A DNA stretch of 64,000 nucleotides from contig BDTD01000037.1 in assembly GCA_002897635.1 (NCBI GenBank), forward strand, positions 1 to 64,000, in the 5' to 3' direction. Of this stretch, positions 17,519-27,730 are shown in pieces. The stretch comes from a bacterium BMS3Abin11. Lineage in GTDB: Bacteria > Pseudomonadota > Gammaproteobacteria > BMS3Bbin11. Below the pieces are notes generated by a model, which was not told where the DNA came from, made no database searches, and saw only the letters and a list, made by a program, of their open reading frames with translations. Position 1 is the first letter of the stretch. Each line of letters begins with the position of its first letter. Position numbers and translations under genes: made by a program.

Positions 17519-20455
17519 GTGGCTATGAGTAAAAAAGATCTGGTTACCATTATTATCGTTAATTTCAATGGCGGCGAACTACTTGCTCGTTCCGTCAGGC
17601 AGGCGTTTACTTCGAATACGCCAGTCAAGCTTATTGTTTCGGATAATGCTTCGACCGATAACTCAATTCCACTGCTGGAGCAGGAGTTTGGCAGTGATTC
17701 ACGGCTGACCGTTATTCATAACAGCAGTAATCTGGGTTTTGCGAAGGCAAATAATGTTGCGCTCGATCAGGCAGAAGGGGATTTCATTCTCTTTCTTAAT
17801 CCTGACTGTTTGGTTCAGGTTGATACGATCAGTCAATTACTTGAGGTTTTTCGGCACAATGACCAGGCAGGCATGATCGGCTGCCGGGTTCTCAACCCGG
17901 ATGGTACCGAGCAAAAAGGCTGTCGGCGCAGAGTACCGACCCCCTGGCGAACTTTTGTTCGCGTTCTTGGATTATCTTATTTTACACGGTCCACCGAATG
18001 GCTGCAGGGCTTTGATATGTCAAAAGAGCCTCTGCCTGAGAAACCTGTACCGGTTGATGCGATCTCTGGTTCTTTGATGATGGTCAGTCGCAGAGCTATG
18101 AATGATGTCGGTCCACTAGATGAAGGCTATTTCCTGCATTGTGAGGATCTTGACTGGTGTATGCGTTTTAATCTCAAAGGGTACTCTGTGCTCTTTGTTC
18201 CCGATGTGGACGTGATACATTTTCAGGGTTTTAGCAGTAAGCAGCGACCTGTGCGGGTGATGTGGCACATGCACAAGGGCATGATGCGTTTTTATAACAA
18301 ATTCTTTCTGCATCGATATCCCTGGCCTCTGGTAATTGTTGTGGCACTTGGTGTCTGGTCGCGATTTCTTGCTCTTGTTGTTCAGCATATTTTTCGTAGT
18401 ACCACAGAATTACTGCACAGGATGCTTGTTCGAGTTAAGCAATTCTTCTCGTCGGAAAGCGAAGATAAGCTCGACCCGTCATTTTTACAGTTCAAAACAA
18501 ATTCTCAGCCAGCACAATCACGTGTACTGATTATGGGCGCGCGAAGCCAGGTTGGCCATTTTCTCATTCCTCGCCTGATAAATGCGGGTTATCTGGTTAC
18601 CGCCACCAGCAGGAAAAAGGTGCGAAGCGCTGCTATTCATGAACTGGAATGGCGCGAACTGGATCTTTCGTCAGAAGACGAATTTAATTTGCACGAAGAT
18701 ATTGCAAACGTTATTTCTCTGGCACCGATCTGGTTGATAACTTCAAGAATTAGCGAACTTGCCAGCCAGGGTATGCGCCGACTGATTTTTTTTAGTTCCA
18801 CCAGTCGATTTACAAAACTTGAGTCCGGCTACGAGGGTGACAGGAAGCTTGCAAAGCGACTAGCCGAGTCAGAAGAGCGACTAATTGAGGAATGCAGAAA
18901 GCATAACATCGCATGGACCCTGTTCAGGCCGACCATGGTCTATGGCTGCGGGATGGACAGGAATATCTTTTCTATTGCTGGTTTTATTCGCCATTTCGGG
19001 TGTTTCATTATGGCTGGTGAAGGAAAGGGTCGTCGCCAGCCGGTACATGCTGATGATCTGGCAGATGCCTGTCTCAAGGCACTGGATAATGAGCATACGT
19101 ATCAGCAGGAGTACAATCTAAGCGGTGGCGAAACCTTGACTTATACACAAATGGTCAGGCTTATATTCGGCCTTCTAGGGCGCAAACCCAGGGTGTGCTT
19201 CGTTAACCGCTCGTTGATGAATGCTATGGCCAGTATGATATCGGTGCTGCCAGGCCTGCACCATGTTACACCGGCAATGCTTGGTCGAATGGAGGAAGAT
19301 TTCTGTTTTGATCATGCTCGCGCTGCTGAGGATTTTTCCTATGATCCCAGGGGTTTTCTGGAAACCTCATACTACAGCCATTTTTCATACAGGCCGAATG
19401 CAGCTGAAAAAAATAAACATGTCCTGTCAGAGTTAAAGAAAAAGAAGATATTGGTGACAGGTGCCGGCGGTTTTATTGGTTTCTCTCTATGTCGCTATCT
19501 CGTCGCTAGAGGATGTTCAGTATACGCCGTTCTACGTGATGCAAGGCAGTTGCATGAGTTAGGAAGTCAGGTAACCCCTGTGGTGATAGATGATCTTTGC
19601 GAAGTGCATGACTGGCAGGAGATGCTTGCTGATATTGATGTAGTAGTGCATCTTGCGGGTTACGTTCATGAGCGTGCAGGTAATCTCTCAGAAAAAGCAG
19701 GACTACAGTGCACACGTTTGAATGTAGGTGTAACAAGACGGCTGGCTACAGCGGCTGCCAGTGCTGGGGTTAAACGTTTTCTTTATGTCAGCAGTGTAAA
19801 AGTGCATGGCGAGACAAGTAATCATGATGAATCAGTAACAGAATACATAGATCTGTACCCTGAAGGCAGTTATGCAAAAAGTAAACTTACAGCGGAAAAT
19901 CTCCTGCGTGAGATCGAATCCACAACCGGAATGGAGACAGTTATTGTACGTCCGCCGTTAGTTTATGGCCCGGGTGTAAAGGCGAACTTTCTCAGGCTGA
20001 TGAAGCTGGTCGAAAAAGGTATACCTCTACCCCTTGCTGCGGTAGATAACAGACGCAGCTTCATTTATCTGGAAAATCTGGTCGATGTACTTGCTTTGTC
20101 ACTGGTTCATCCTGCAGCCGCAGGGGAAACCTTTCTTGTCAGTGATGACGAGTGTGTGTCAACGCCTGTACTTATTAACATGCTGGCAGACAGGCTGGGT
20201 GTTACGCCGAGGTTGTTCCCGATATCGGTGCAGGTAATGCGGTTGCTTGCTGCTGTGGGCGGAGAACGATCCACAGTTGACAGGCTGGTGCAGTCACTGG
20301 TCATAAATGCCACACATGTTCGCGATACGCTGGACTGGGAGCCACCCTGTTCGATGGAGCAGGGGATCAGCAAAACGGTCTACTGGTATCAGCAGTTGTA
20401 TGATCCGGTACAGGCACGACCCTCTCAGCTGGCCGCCTATGCCAGCAGTTGGTGA
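17519..20455 (+). CDS. Three-domain fusion: GT2 glycosyltransferase, degenerate SDR epimerase, SDR epimerase
   Basis: GTG at 17519; ATG at 17525 is equally possible. Residues ~5-290 are a GT2 domain ([43 protein letters not shown]). After a linker, residues ~334-625 form a Rossmann domain ([16 protein letters not shown]). It keeps RPTMVYG, but the segment where YxxxK is expected reads YEGDRK, so it may not be catalytic. Residues ~641-955 are an intact NDP-sugar epimerase: [19 protein letters not shown], catalytic SYAKSK with Tyr near 785, RPPLVYGPG. The last domain resembles WbpV/Gne-type enzymes that precede wbpL in Pseudomonas-like loci, and a wbpL homologue follows directly. At 978 residues it is about three times a normal member of either family. 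No stop or frameshift is seen at the joins. Confidence 0.85.
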   Translation: MAMSKKDLVTIIIVNFNGGELLARSVRQAFTSNTPVKLIVSDNASTDNSIPLLEQEFGSDSRLTVIHNSSNLGFAKANNVALDQAEGDFILFLNPDCLVQVDTISQLLEVFRHNDQAGMIGCRVLNPDGTEQKGCRRRVPTPWRTFVRVLGLSYFTRSTEWLQGFDMSKEPLPEKPVPVDAISGSLMMVSRRAMNDVGPLDEGYFLHCEDLDWCMRFNLKGYSVLFVPDVDVIHFQGFSSKQRPVRVMWHMHKGMMRFYNKFFLHRYPWPLVIVVALGVWSRFLALVVQHIFRSTTELLHRMLVRVKQFFSSESEDKLDPSFLQFKTNSQPAQSRVLIMGARSQVGHFLIPRLINAGYLVTATSRKKVRSAAIHELEWRELDLSSEDEFNLHEDIANVISLAPIWLITSRISELASQGMRRLIFFSSTSRFTKLESGYEGDRKLAKRLAESEERLIEECRKHNIAWTLFRPTMVYGCGMDRNIFSIAGFIRHFGCFIMAGEGKGRRQPVHADDLADACLKALDNEHTYQQEYNLSGGETLTYTQMVRLIFGLLGRKPRVCFVNRSLMNAMASMISVLPGLHHVTPAMLGRMEEDFCFDHARAAEDFSYDPRGFLETSYYSHFSYRPNAAEKNKHVLSELKKKKILVTGAGGFIGFSLCRYLVARGCSVYAVLRDARQLHELGSQVTPVVIDDLCEVHDWQEMLADIDVVVHLAGYVHERAGNLSEKAGLQCTRLNVGVTRRLATAAASAGVKRFLYVSSVKVHGETSNHDESVTEYIDLYPEGSYAKSKLTAENLLREIESTTGMETVIVRPPLVYGPGVKANFLRLMKLVEKGIPLPLAAVDNRRSFIYLENLVDVLALSLVHPAAAGETFLVSDDECVSTPVLINMLADRLGVTPRLFPISVQVMRLLAAVGGERSTVDRLVQSLVINATHVRDTLDWEPPCSMEQGISKTVYWYQQLYDPVQARPSQLAAYASSW

Positions 20456-21486
20456 CAGAACCTGTGGGTGACGGGCTAATCATTCTTACTTTTTTCATCA
20501 GTATACTGTTGTCATGGCTGTTTACATCACGTGTTAGACGATATGCATTGAAGAAGGACTTACTGGACATCCCGAATGCCCGTAGTTCACACTCTGTTCC
20601 GACACCGCGTGGTGGCGGGCTGTCCATTATTATTGTGCTGCTGATTTCTACTGTGGTATCCCTGTTTCTTCCTGCTGCCCCGGTTCAGTTACTGGTCAGC
20701 CTGGTTCTTGCCACCCTGGCCTATGCTGTGCTTGGCTGGCAGGATGATAAGCATGATCTACCGGCACCAATTCGATTTCTGTTCCAATTATTGATAGCGG
20801 CCATTTTTATCGAATGGCTGGTCTGGAACAGGATGCTTGATTTCACACTCTCCTCCGGCGGGATAGTTGTCATCCTGTTCTCTGTCTTATGGATAGTATG
20901 GATGGCAAATCTATATAATTTTATGGACGGTATTGATGGCATTTCCGCTGTTGAAACAATCATGCTTGGCACAGTCACTTCGTTCTGGTTTGCAATGTCA
21001 GGGGCCAATAGCATCGCTATAATCTGTATCGCAGTGGCCGGGGCGGGGCTGGGTTTTTTACGCTGGAACTGGTCACCAGCAAAGATCTTCATGGGAGATG
21101 TCGGCAGCCTCGCACTGGGAGCTTTTTTTGCCATTATTGCCTTGATCGGTAGCAGTATTTTGAATATTCCCTTTATTGCTTTCCTTATTCTTTATGCTGT
21201 TTATCTCGCTGATTCAGGTGTGACCCTGCTGTACAGGATGATTAAAAGAGAGAGATGGTGGCAGGCACATCGTTCCCATTTCTACCAGCGTGCTGTTCAG
21301 TCTGGCTATAGTCATGCACAGGTCAGTCTTGCTGTTATGGTGATTAATCTTCTGCTTGCGGTGCTGGCAAGTCTGGTAGTTGCTGGTGTACTTGATGCCA
21401 ATATTGCACTGCTTGCAAGCTTGATAATACTTGCTCCTTTGATGTTTCTGATAAACTCGCGCTTTAATCGTATTTGTCGTAAATAA
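20449..21486 (+). CDS. wbpL: Undecaprenyl-phosphate sugar-1-phosphate transferase (WbpL/WecA family)
   Basis: Transfers a sugar-1-phosphate, often an N-acetylated 6-deoxyhexosamine, from a UDP-sugar to undecaprenyl phosphate and so starts the glycan. The 345 residues are mostly transmembrane helices. Family motifs are [18 protein letters not shown] (cytoplasmic loop 1), [27 protein letters not shown] and [13 protein letters not shown]. The start is TTG 20449 or, more naturally, GTG 20452, which overlaps the preceding stop as GTGA. It follows an epimerase domain and precedes a WbpM-type dehydratase, the arrangement of Pseudomonas O-antigen loci. Confidence 0.9.
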   Translation: MVTEPVGDGLIILTFFISILLSWLFTSRVRRYALKKDLLDIPNARSSHSVPTPRGGGLSIIIVLLISTVVSLFLPAAPVQLLVSLVLATLAYAVLGWQDDKHDLPAPIRFLFQLLIAAIFIEWLVWNRMLDFTLSSGGIVVILFSVLWIVWMANLYNFMDGIDGISAVETIMLGTVTSFWFAMSGANSIAIICIAVAGAGLGFLRWNWSPAKIFMGDVGSLALGAFFAIIALIGSSILNIPFIAFLILYAVYLADSGVTLLYRMIKRERWWQAHRSHFYQRAVQSGYSHAQVSLAVMVINLLLAVLASLVVAGVLDANIALLASLIILAPLMFLINSRFNRICRK

Positions 21487-21509
21487 CAGAACTGCGAGAC
21501 TTTTTACAC

Positions 21510-23360
21510 TTGTCAAAAATCGGACTATACCTGAGGCTGCTCAAAACACGGTGGGCTGCACTTACGCACGACATCATTATGATCCCGATTGCCTGGATGC
21601 TGTCCTACTGGATTCGCTATAAAATTGGTGAATATCCGGATCTTTTATTTGAGAGGGCACTTCATTTACTGCCCTTAATGATACTGATACAGGGTAGTAC
21701 ATTCGTATATTTCGGGCTTTACCGGGGGATATGGCGTTTTGCCTCCTTACCAGATTTAACACGCATCGTTCGTGCAGTGCTAGTTTCAACTGCTATCGCT
21801 GCAGTAGTGATCTTCTTTTTCACACGTCTGCAGTATGTACCCCGATCAGTATTCATCATTGATGCCATTCTGCTCATTCTACTGCTCGGTGGAACGCGTC
21901 TCAGCTACCGTTTAGTAAAGGATCATCATCTCAATAAGGAAACTACAGAAAGAGTGTTGGTTGTCGGTGCTGGAGCAGCCGGCGAAGGCCTGGTACGTGA
22001 TTTGCTGCGCATGCATCCGGCTATTTATGCACCCGTCGCATTCGTTGATGATGCGCCAGACAAGCAGGGGCAGGAGATTCATGGCATTCGCGTGGTTTCT
22101 AGCATAGAAAATATTTCCAGTGTAGCCGGGCAATGGGATGCAGACCTGATTATGCTTGCATTACCCAGTGCCAGTACCAGTCAAATGCGCAGAATAGTGG
22201 AACTGTGTGAGATGTCCGGCCTGCCTTTCCGTACCTTACCAAAATTACAGTCACTTGTTAGCGGCAAGGTCAGTATTAATGAGATCAGGGATGTACAGAT
22301 TGAAGATTTACTGGGTCGGGCACCGGTTATGCTGGACCGCACAGAAATTGTAAACCGTTTGGCCAATAAGGTGGTACTGGTCACAGGCGGGGGTGGTTCC
22401 ATTGGATCTGAGCTGTGTCGGCAGATAACGGCCATTGATATTCAACGCCTGGTCATACTAGATCAGAGTGAATACAACCTTTACGCTATTGAAAAAGAAC
22501 TACAGCAGGCCATGCCCGATCTTGCACTGACCTGTGAACTGGGTGATGTGTGTGATGAAGCAGGGCTGGAATATCTGTTCAGGTGCTATCAGCCTGATAT
22601 AGTCTTTCATGCGGCGGCATACAAGCATGTGCCAATGCTGGAGAACAAGGTAAGGGAAGCGGTAAGAAATAATATTATTGGTAGCTGGAATGTAGCCCGA
22701 CTGGCTGAAAGATACAGCTGCAGTGATTTTGTAATGGTGTCGACGGACAAGGCGGTTAACCCCGGCAATATCATGGGAGCAAGTAAACGGGTCTCTGAAA
22801 TCATTTGCCAGACCCTCGATGAACGCTCAATGACCCGGTTTATTACTACTCGTTTTGGTAATGTACTCGGTTCAGCCGGAAGTGTAGTGCCACTGTTCAA
22901 GCAACAGATACAAAGCGGTGGTCCGGTAACTGTCACCGATAGAGAGATTACGCGCTATTTTATGACCATTTCCGAAGCCTGTCGTCTGATATTACAGACT
23001 ACTGTAATGGGGAATGGCGGTGAAATATTTGTTCTTGATATGGGGGAACCTGTGAAGGTGCGGTATCTGGCTGAGCAGATGATACGATTGTCGGGTAAAG
23101 TCCCTGAAGAAGATATTAAGATTGAATTTACCGGCTTGCGTCCTGGCGAAAAGTTGCACGAGGAATTATTTCATAGCGACGAGGATTTGACGGATACCAG
23201 TCACGAAAAAGTAATGCTCGCTCAAAGCCGTAAAACTGACTGGAAAACTCTTGAAGAGACTATGGATGCCTTTCACCAGGCCGTTGATGAATTTGATGTA
23301 GAAGCACTTAAAGCCCTCATACAAAAACTGGTGCCGGAGATGACCAGAAAGATAGCGTAA
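21510..23360 (+). CDS. wbpM: Membrane-bound UDP-GlcNAc 4,6-dehydratase (WbpM/PglF family)
   Basis: Makes UDP-4-keto-6-deoxy-GlcNAc, leading to QuiNAc/FucNAc-type sugars that WbpL uses as primer. TTG start at 21510. About four N-terminal hydrophobic segments (residues 15-135) precede a Rossmann domain (VLVVGAGAAGEGLVRDL) and the catalytic SDR domain from about residue 285 (VLVTGGGGSIGSELCRQI). The STDKAVNPGNIMGASKR motif carries Met in place of the usual catalytic Tyr, as in this family. Length 616 is close to WbpM. Gene order epimerase-wbpL-wbpM supports the call. Confidence 0.92.
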   Translation: MSKIGLYLRLLKTRWAALTHDIIMIPIAWMLSYWIRYKIGEYPDLLFERALHLLPLMILIQGSTFVYFGLYRGIWRFASLPDLTRIVRAVLVSTAIAAVVIFFFTRLQYVPRSVFIIDAILLILLLGGTRLSYRLVKDHHLNKETTERVLVVGAGAAGEGLVRDLLRMHPAIYAPVAFVDDAPDKQGQEIHGIRVVSSIENISSVAGQWDADLIMLALPSASTSQMRRIVELCEMSGLPFRTLPKLQSLVSGKVSINEIRDVQIEDLLGRAPVMLDRTEIVNRLANKVVLVTGGGGSIGSELCRQITAIDIQRLVILDQSEYNLYAIEKELQQAMPDLALTCELGDVCDEAGLEYLFRCYQPDIVFHAAAYKHVPMLENKVREAVRNNIIGSWNVARLAERYSCSDFVMVSTDKAVNPGNIMGASKRVSEIICQTLDERSMTRFITTRFGNVLGSAGSVVPLFKQQIQSGGPVTVTDREITRYFMTISEACRLILQTTVMGNGGEIFVLDMGEPVKVRYLAEQMIRLSGKVPEEDIKIEFTGLRPGEKLHEELFHSDEDLTDTSHEKVMLAQSRKTDWKTLEETMDAFHQAVDEFDVEALKALIQKLVPEMTRKIA

Positions 23361-23405
23361 CAGAGGACATAGCTATGACAGTAACAGAAACATAAGGAGA
23401 ATGAT

Positions 23406-24830
23406 TTGATTGTCCCAGTCATTATGTCAGGAGGCTCTGGCACACGCCTGTGGCCTATGTCGCGTGAGCTTTACCCCAAACAGTTCCACCATCTGCTGGG
23501 CAATGAAACCATGCTGCAGCAAACCGTGCAGCGCCTTGATGGCTTATGCGAACCCGAACAGCTGATTGTAATAGGTAATCGTGAACACCGCTTTATGATT
23601 ATTGACCAGCTGGCTGAAATAGGTTGGCAAAATGCCAATGTTATGCTTGAACCCGTGAGTAGAAATACAGCACCTGCGGTAGCCATGGCGGCATTTTCGG
23701 CGCTGGAGGTATCTGCAGGGGCGACGCTGCTGGTACTTGCCGCAGATCATGTGATCAGGGATGCAGAAGGCTTTAGAGCGACCGTAAAAACTATGTTGCC
23801 ATTAGCTGAGGATGGCAGGTTGATTACTTTCGGTATACCGGCGAGCAGGCCGGACACGGGTTTTGGTTATATCCATTGTGGAGAAAAAATTTCTGCCTGT
23901 GCTTTTCATGTCGATGCATTCGTTGAAAAACCGAATAAAGATAAAGCAGCTGAATATGTTGCTGCCGGGGATTATTACTGGAATAGCGGTATGTTTCTGT
24001 TTCAGGCAAAAACCTATCTGGCTGAGCTTGAAAAATGGCAGCCGGAAATCTTCGAATGTTGTCAGGCCGCATGGGTAAACAGAGAGCAGCGCTTCCATGG
24101 TTTCCAGGCTTTTGATGAAGTAGCCTTTGGCCGCTGTCCTGCCATTTCCATCGACTGTGCGGTGATGGAGAAAACCAGTAAAGCCGTTATGGCACCTCTG
24201 GATGTGGGCTGGAACGACATAGGCTCCTGGTCAGCATTATATCAGGAACTTGAACGGGATGAGTACGGCAATGCCACGAAAGGCGATGTGCTGGTACAGG
24301 ATACACATGACTGCCTGCTGTATGCGCATGATCGTTTGCTGGTTGCTTCTGGATTGAAAGATGTTGTTATTGTCGAAACCTCTGATGCAATACTGGTAGC
24401 TGACCGTAGCCAAAGTCATAAGATAGGAAAACTGGTAAAAGAACTGCAGAACAATGGGCGTAGCGAAGCCAGTTTGCATCGCTGCGTATTTCGACCATGG
24501 GGTAGCTATACCGTATTGGAGAAAGATTCAGAGCATCAGGTTAAGCGGCTGACACTAAAGCCAGGTGCGGTGTTGTCATTACAGCGTCATAAATATCGGG
24601 CCGAGCACTGGGTGGTGGTAAAAGGCCAGGCAAGCATTGTGCACGGGGAAGATAAAATGCTTCTCAACGAAAATGAATCCACCTATATTCCAGCGGGCGT
24701 GATTCACCAACTGGCAAACGAAACTGAAAATATACTGGAAGTTATCGAGGTGCAAACCGGTTCCTATCTGGAAGAAGATGATATCGAACGTCTGGATGAT
24801 CCTTATCATCGTAGTGGCACGTCTGGTTAA
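23406..24830 (+). CDS. manC: Mannose-1-phosphate guanylyltransferase / mannose-6-phosphate isomerase
   Basis: A bifunctional enzyme giving GDP-mannose. The TTG start is fixed by AAGGAG 7-8 bases upstream; the ATG at 23401 is in another frame and stops at once. The guanylyltransferase domain has SGGSGTRLWPMSRELYPKQF at residues 8-27 and YYWNSGMFLFQ near 195. The C-terminal cupin (about residue 365 on) starts RPWGSYTVLE and keeps the zinc-site pattern QRHKYRAEHW. Length 474 is normal. It is the last gene of the polysaccharide cluster; manB, gmd and fcl are not in the window. Confidence 0.93.
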   Translation: MIVPVIMSGGSGTRLWPMSRELYPKQFHHLLGNETMLQQTVQRLDGLCEPEQLIVIGNREHRFMIIDQLAEIGWQNANVMLEPVSRNTAPAVAMAAFSALEVSAGATLLVLAADHVIRDAEGFRATVKTMLPLAEDGRLITFGIPASRPDTGFGYIHCGEKISACAFHVDAFVEKPNKDKAAEYVAAGDYYWNSGMFLFQAKTYLAELEKWQPEIFECCQAAWVNREQRFHGFQAFDEVAFGRCPAISIDCAVMEKTSKAVMAPLDVGWNDIGSWSALYQELERDEYGNATKGDVLVQDTHDCLLYAHDRLLVASGLKDVVIVETSDAILVADRSQSHKIGKLVKELQNNGRSEASLHRCVFRPWGSYTVLEKDSEHQVKRLTLKPGAVLSLQRHKYRAEHWVVVKGQASIVHGEDKMLLNENESTYIPAGVIHQLANETENILEVIEVQTGSYLEEDDIERLDDPYHRSGTSG

Positions 24831-24911
24831 GGGTATCTCTATCAATTACAGGAACCATCATTGCTTCGTCGCATACTCCTCGCAATGACAAATTAATAGA
24901 AGTACCCTTAA
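24827..24911. repeat. GGTACC-family inverted-repeat element, paired arms
   Basis: The left arm 24827-24848 starts with the manC stop and reads TTAAGGGTATCTCTATCAAT. The right arm at 24891-24911 is AATTAATAGAAGTACCCTTAA. Between them is a second small palindrome (TCATTGC ... GCAATGA). The arms match other copies at 28541, 35763, 42291, 42690, 43022 and 53356. The structure looks like a miniature inverted-repeat element just after manC and could also act as a hairpin at the operon end. Confidence 0.7.
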
Positions 24912-24955
24912 GTTCCAAACTTCTTAAAAAATAATATTTTTTATACATAAACATC

Positions 24956-25507
24956 ATGTCTGAATTTCTCCGTGAGATTACCGAAGTCAGAAAGAAGGCT
25001 GATCTGATTTATGATAAAGGGGCCATGGTCACCTGTTATGACCATCTGGCAGAAAAAATTACTGAGGGCCTGAGTGATAGCATGCCTCTTCTCTTGCCTG
25101 TCATGATGGGAGGGATATATCTCTGTGGGCAGTTGATGCAAAGGCTGGATTTCCCTTTAGAGATTGACTATCTCCATGCTACACGTTATCGCGATAAACT
25201 GCAGGGCAATGATTTACACTGGCTGGTTCATCCATCAAAGAAGGTGGAGGGAAGGACCGTACTGGTCATCGATGACATACTAGATCAGGGACATACATTG
25301 TCTGGAGTTATTGAATATTTACGCAAGGCTGGTGCTACTGAAGTGCAAAGTGTTGTCCTTACTGATAAGCAATGCCCAAGAATCAAAGAGGTCGATGTAA
25401 CGTACAGAGGTGTGGATGTGCCCGACAGGTACATTTTTGGCTGTGGCATGGATTACAGGGGGTTTTGGCGAAATCTCCCCCAAATTTACGCTGTAGCAGA
25501 TTCATGA
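24956..25507 (+). CDS. hpt: Hypoxanthine-guanine phosphoribosyltransferase
   Basis: Salvages hypoxanthine or guanine with PRPP to IMP or GMP. The PRPP-binding motif VLVIDDILDQGHTLS lies near residues 101-115, and VMMGGIYLCGQL gives the pyrophosphate loop. Length 183 is typical. It lies 55 bp before an MTA/MTI phosphorylase gene that would release a purine base, so the two may form a salvage unit. Confidence 0.9.
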   Translation: MSEFLREITEVRKKADLIYDKGAMVTCYDHLAEKITEGLSDSMPLLLPVMMGGIYLCGQLMQRLDFPLEIDYLHATRYRDKLQGNDLHWLVHPSKKVEGRTVLVIDDILDQGHTLSGVIEYLRKAGATEVQSVVLTDKQCPRIKEVDVTYRGVDVPDRYIFGCGMDYRGFWRNLPQIYAVADS

Positions 25508-25562
25508 TACGGACCGGGTTGAATGCTATGCTATGTGATATTAGAAACCGGGAGCAGAGAAA

Positions 25563-26300
25563 ATGCTGATAGCAATCATTGGCGGCAGTGGCCTTGCTAA
25601 ACTGGATGGGTTGGTCATCACTCACCGGCAGGTGACACGAACGGAATATGGTGAACCATCCGGTGCCCTGACCTTCGGTATGATGGGTGGTAAGGATGTT
25701 GTATTTTTAAACCGACATGGGCCGGGGCATACCATCCCACCACATCGCGTAAACTACCGGGCAAATATAATTGCTCTGAAACAGGTTGGGGTAAAGCAGA
25801 TTATTGCTATCAATGCTGTCGGTGGTATCGATAGCAATCTTGAGCCTGTTGACCTGGTAATACCTGATCAAATAATCGACTACACTTACGACCGTGAACA
25901 TACCTATTTTGGCAGTGAGCATGGGCCGGTCAAACACGTAGATTTCACTCATCCCTATACAGAAAAATTGCGAAAAATCATCATTGATTCAGCAAGCAGG
26001 AATATGATTCCTGTTACAACTACCGGTATTTATGCAGCCACCCAGGGCCCACGATTTGAAACAGCTGCCGAAATTGATCGCATGGAGCGAGACGGTGCAA
26101 CTATTGTAGGTATGACAGGTATGCCAGAAGCAGGACTGGCCAGAGAACTGGATCTGGACTATGCGGTGATTGCTGTAGTTTCCAACCCGGCGGCAGGTCG
26201 CTCAGAATCTGAAATCAGTGTCGATGAGATTACGAGTATGTTACAGCAGGGTATGAATAAAACCCGAGCTTTGCTTGAATTGGTGATTCCACAACTTTAG
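25563..26300 (+). CDS. S-methyl-5'-thioinosine (or thioadenosine) phosphorylase
   Basis: Phosphorolytic cleavage of the MTA-derived nucleoside from polyamine synthesis, giving a purine base and methylthioribose-1-phosphate. The family-2 purine phosphorylase signature is FLNRHGPGHTIPPHRVNYRA at about residues 47-66. The base site carries IVGMTGMPEAGLARELDLDY, and VVSNPAAGRSESEIS follows. Gammaproteobacterial members with this GMTGMPEA loop are usually S-methyl-5'-thioinosine phosphorylases. Hypoxanthine as product fits the hpt gene upstream. AGCAGAGAAA precedes the ATG. Substrate choice is inference. Confidence 0.88.
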   Translation: MLIAIIGGSGLAKLDGLVITHRQVTRTEYGEPSGALTFGMMGGKDVVFLNRHGPGHTIPPHRVNYRANIIALKQVGVKQIIAINAVGGIDSNLEPVDLVIPDQIIDYTYDREHTYFGSEHGPVKHVDFTHPYTEKLRKIIIDSASRNMIPVTTTGIYAATQGPRFETAAEIDRMERDGATIVGMTGMPEAGLARELDLDYAVIAVVSNPAAGRSESEISVDEITSMLQQGMNKTRALLELVIPQL

Positions 26301-26392
26301 ATTCGAGACGAATGACTAAGGACTAAGGTCAAAACTCTGGTGGGGTTCAGGTATCTGGTCGTCTTTAGTCCTTTGTCTTTTGTCCCGAATCT
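26299..26392. repeat. Imperfect inverted repeat between two convergent genes
   Basis: Arms at 26299-26326 and 26365-26392 (28 bp each) share AGATTCG, GAC and AAGGACTAA, differing at about five positions. The right arm encodes the last residues and stop of the csiV gene. It may serve as a two-way terminator hairpin, though no long T run follows. Confidence 0.65.
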
Positions 26393-27078
26393 GTATCAGG
26401 TATTTCAACCGGGGTGACTCTCAACACCATTCCTATCTTCGGGTGATCATAGTAATTCAGTTCGCCACTCTTCATTCGCCGTTTTTCATAAATCCGGTAA
26501 CTCACTGGGTTGGCAGCAGGCTCTTCATCGAGAATGGAAGGGCGGTAAACAGGCTTGTAGCGAATATCGGCTTCAAGTGTGTACTGTCCGGTAAGGTAAA
26601 AATTAATAAAACCGTCGAGGATGGGTTGTGAGGTCGGTAGCTGATCGTCATTAAAGCCAGGCTTTATGTCTGTATAGCTGACCTTCAGATCATCTGTAAG
26701 GTCCTTCCTGTTCGTGATACGGGCAATCATGGTATTTGCGGGGTCGAGCACGGTTTGTACCCAGTGCGTTGCAAGTATTATGTTTCTATCTGGGTTTTTT
26801 CGTATACGGTCTACATAGGAAGAAAAATTACTTTCCTTTATTTCATCTGGTACATCTTTATATCCATCCATGATTAGGGCAGGAAGTTTTGCCCTCGACA
26901 TTTTTTTCTCATTCAGTGGAGGATTGGCAGTTATCCATTTTTCAGTTTCACCCCTGTCCTGCATGCTGAAAACTACGAGCTCAATAAGGTAACTGCGGGC
27001 TGCCTGGGCTGGCGTAGGTAGCGAAATGAAGAGCCCTGTTATAAGCAGACTCATAAGTATACGTGTATGAATTCTCAT
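26365..27078 (-). CDS. csiV: CsiV-family periplasmic protein
   Basis: A 237-residue protein with a signal peptide (MRIHTRILMSLLITGLFISL to TPAQA) and the CsiV family pattern: YLIELVVFSM early, and the central ATHWVQTVL. Its neighbourhood near mfd is the usual setting in gammaproteobacteria. The family is thought to bind or sense peptidoglycan in the periplasm; its exact job is poorly defined. The C-terminal SGQKTKD is encoded by an inverted repeat, so the natural end may once have differed. Confidence 0.82.
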   Translation of the reverse strand: MRIHTRILMSLLITGLFISLPTPAQAARSYLIELVVFSMQDRGETEKWITANPPLNEKKMSRAKLPALIMDGYKDVPDEIKESNFSSYVDRIRKNPDRNIILATHWVQTVLDPANTMIARITNRKDLTDDLKVSYTDIKPGFNDDQLPTSQPILDGFINFYLTGQYTLEADIRYKPVYRPSILDEEPAANPVSYRIYEKRRMKSGELNYYDHPKIGMVLRVTPVEIPDTDSGQKTKD

Positions 27079-27178
27079 TATTTCTTTTGCATTGCCTGAT
27101 TAGTGTAATGTGCAAATGATAACGGGTATTATATCAGGCCTGAAGGGCCAATAGATTATTAGGACGAATAAAGACATC

Positions 27179-27700
27179 ATGGCTGTACGCGAAGTTTTAC
27201 AAATGGGCAATCCACTGCTGTATCAGCGATCAGAGGAAATCACAGATTTTGGTTCAGCACAACTGCGTATTTTGATTAAAGATATGTTTGATACCATGGC
27301 CGACAGTGACGGTGCCGGCCTCGCCGCACCACAAGTCGGTGTTTTGCAGCGCCTGGTGATCTTCTCTGTAGAAGCCAATCCCCGATATCCCGATGCCGAA
27401 ACCGTTCCGCGAACAATATTAATTAATCCGGAAATTGAAGTGCTTGTCGATGAGCAGGAAGCTGGCTGGGAGGGCTGTTTGAGTATTCCGGGTATGCGCG
27501 GGGTGGTGAGTCGTCCCTCTCAAATTCGTTATAGCGGTTACAATGAAAAGGGCGAAAAATTTAGCAGGGAAGTCAGTGGCTTTCATGCCAGAGTCGTGCA
27601 GCATGAGTGCGACCACCTTGATGGAGTTTTATATCCAATGCGTATTCAGGATATTCGACAGTTTGGATATGAATCAGCCCTGTTTCCGGATGAGGAGTGA
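27179..27700 (+). CDS. def: Peptide deformylase
   Basis: Removes the formyl group from nascent N-terminal methionine. All three metal and active-site motifs are present: GAGLAAPQVG (about residues 42-51), EGCLSIPG (about 97-104) and QHECDH (about 138-143). At 173 residues it is a normal short type. It is divergent from csiV and not beside fmt, so it is probably a second or stand-alone def copy. Confidence 0.93.
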   Translation: MAVREVLQMGNPLLYQRSEEITDFGSAQLRILIKDMFDTMADSDGAGLAAPQVGVLQRLVIFSVEANPRYPDAETVPRTILINPEIEVLVDEQEAGWEGCLSIPGMRGVVSRPSQIRYSGYNEKGEKFSREVSGFHARVVQHECDHLDGVLYPMRIQDIRQFGYESALFPDEE

Positions 27701-27730
27701 ATGGTTTCAAGTTTCAAGATGAAAAGGGAG

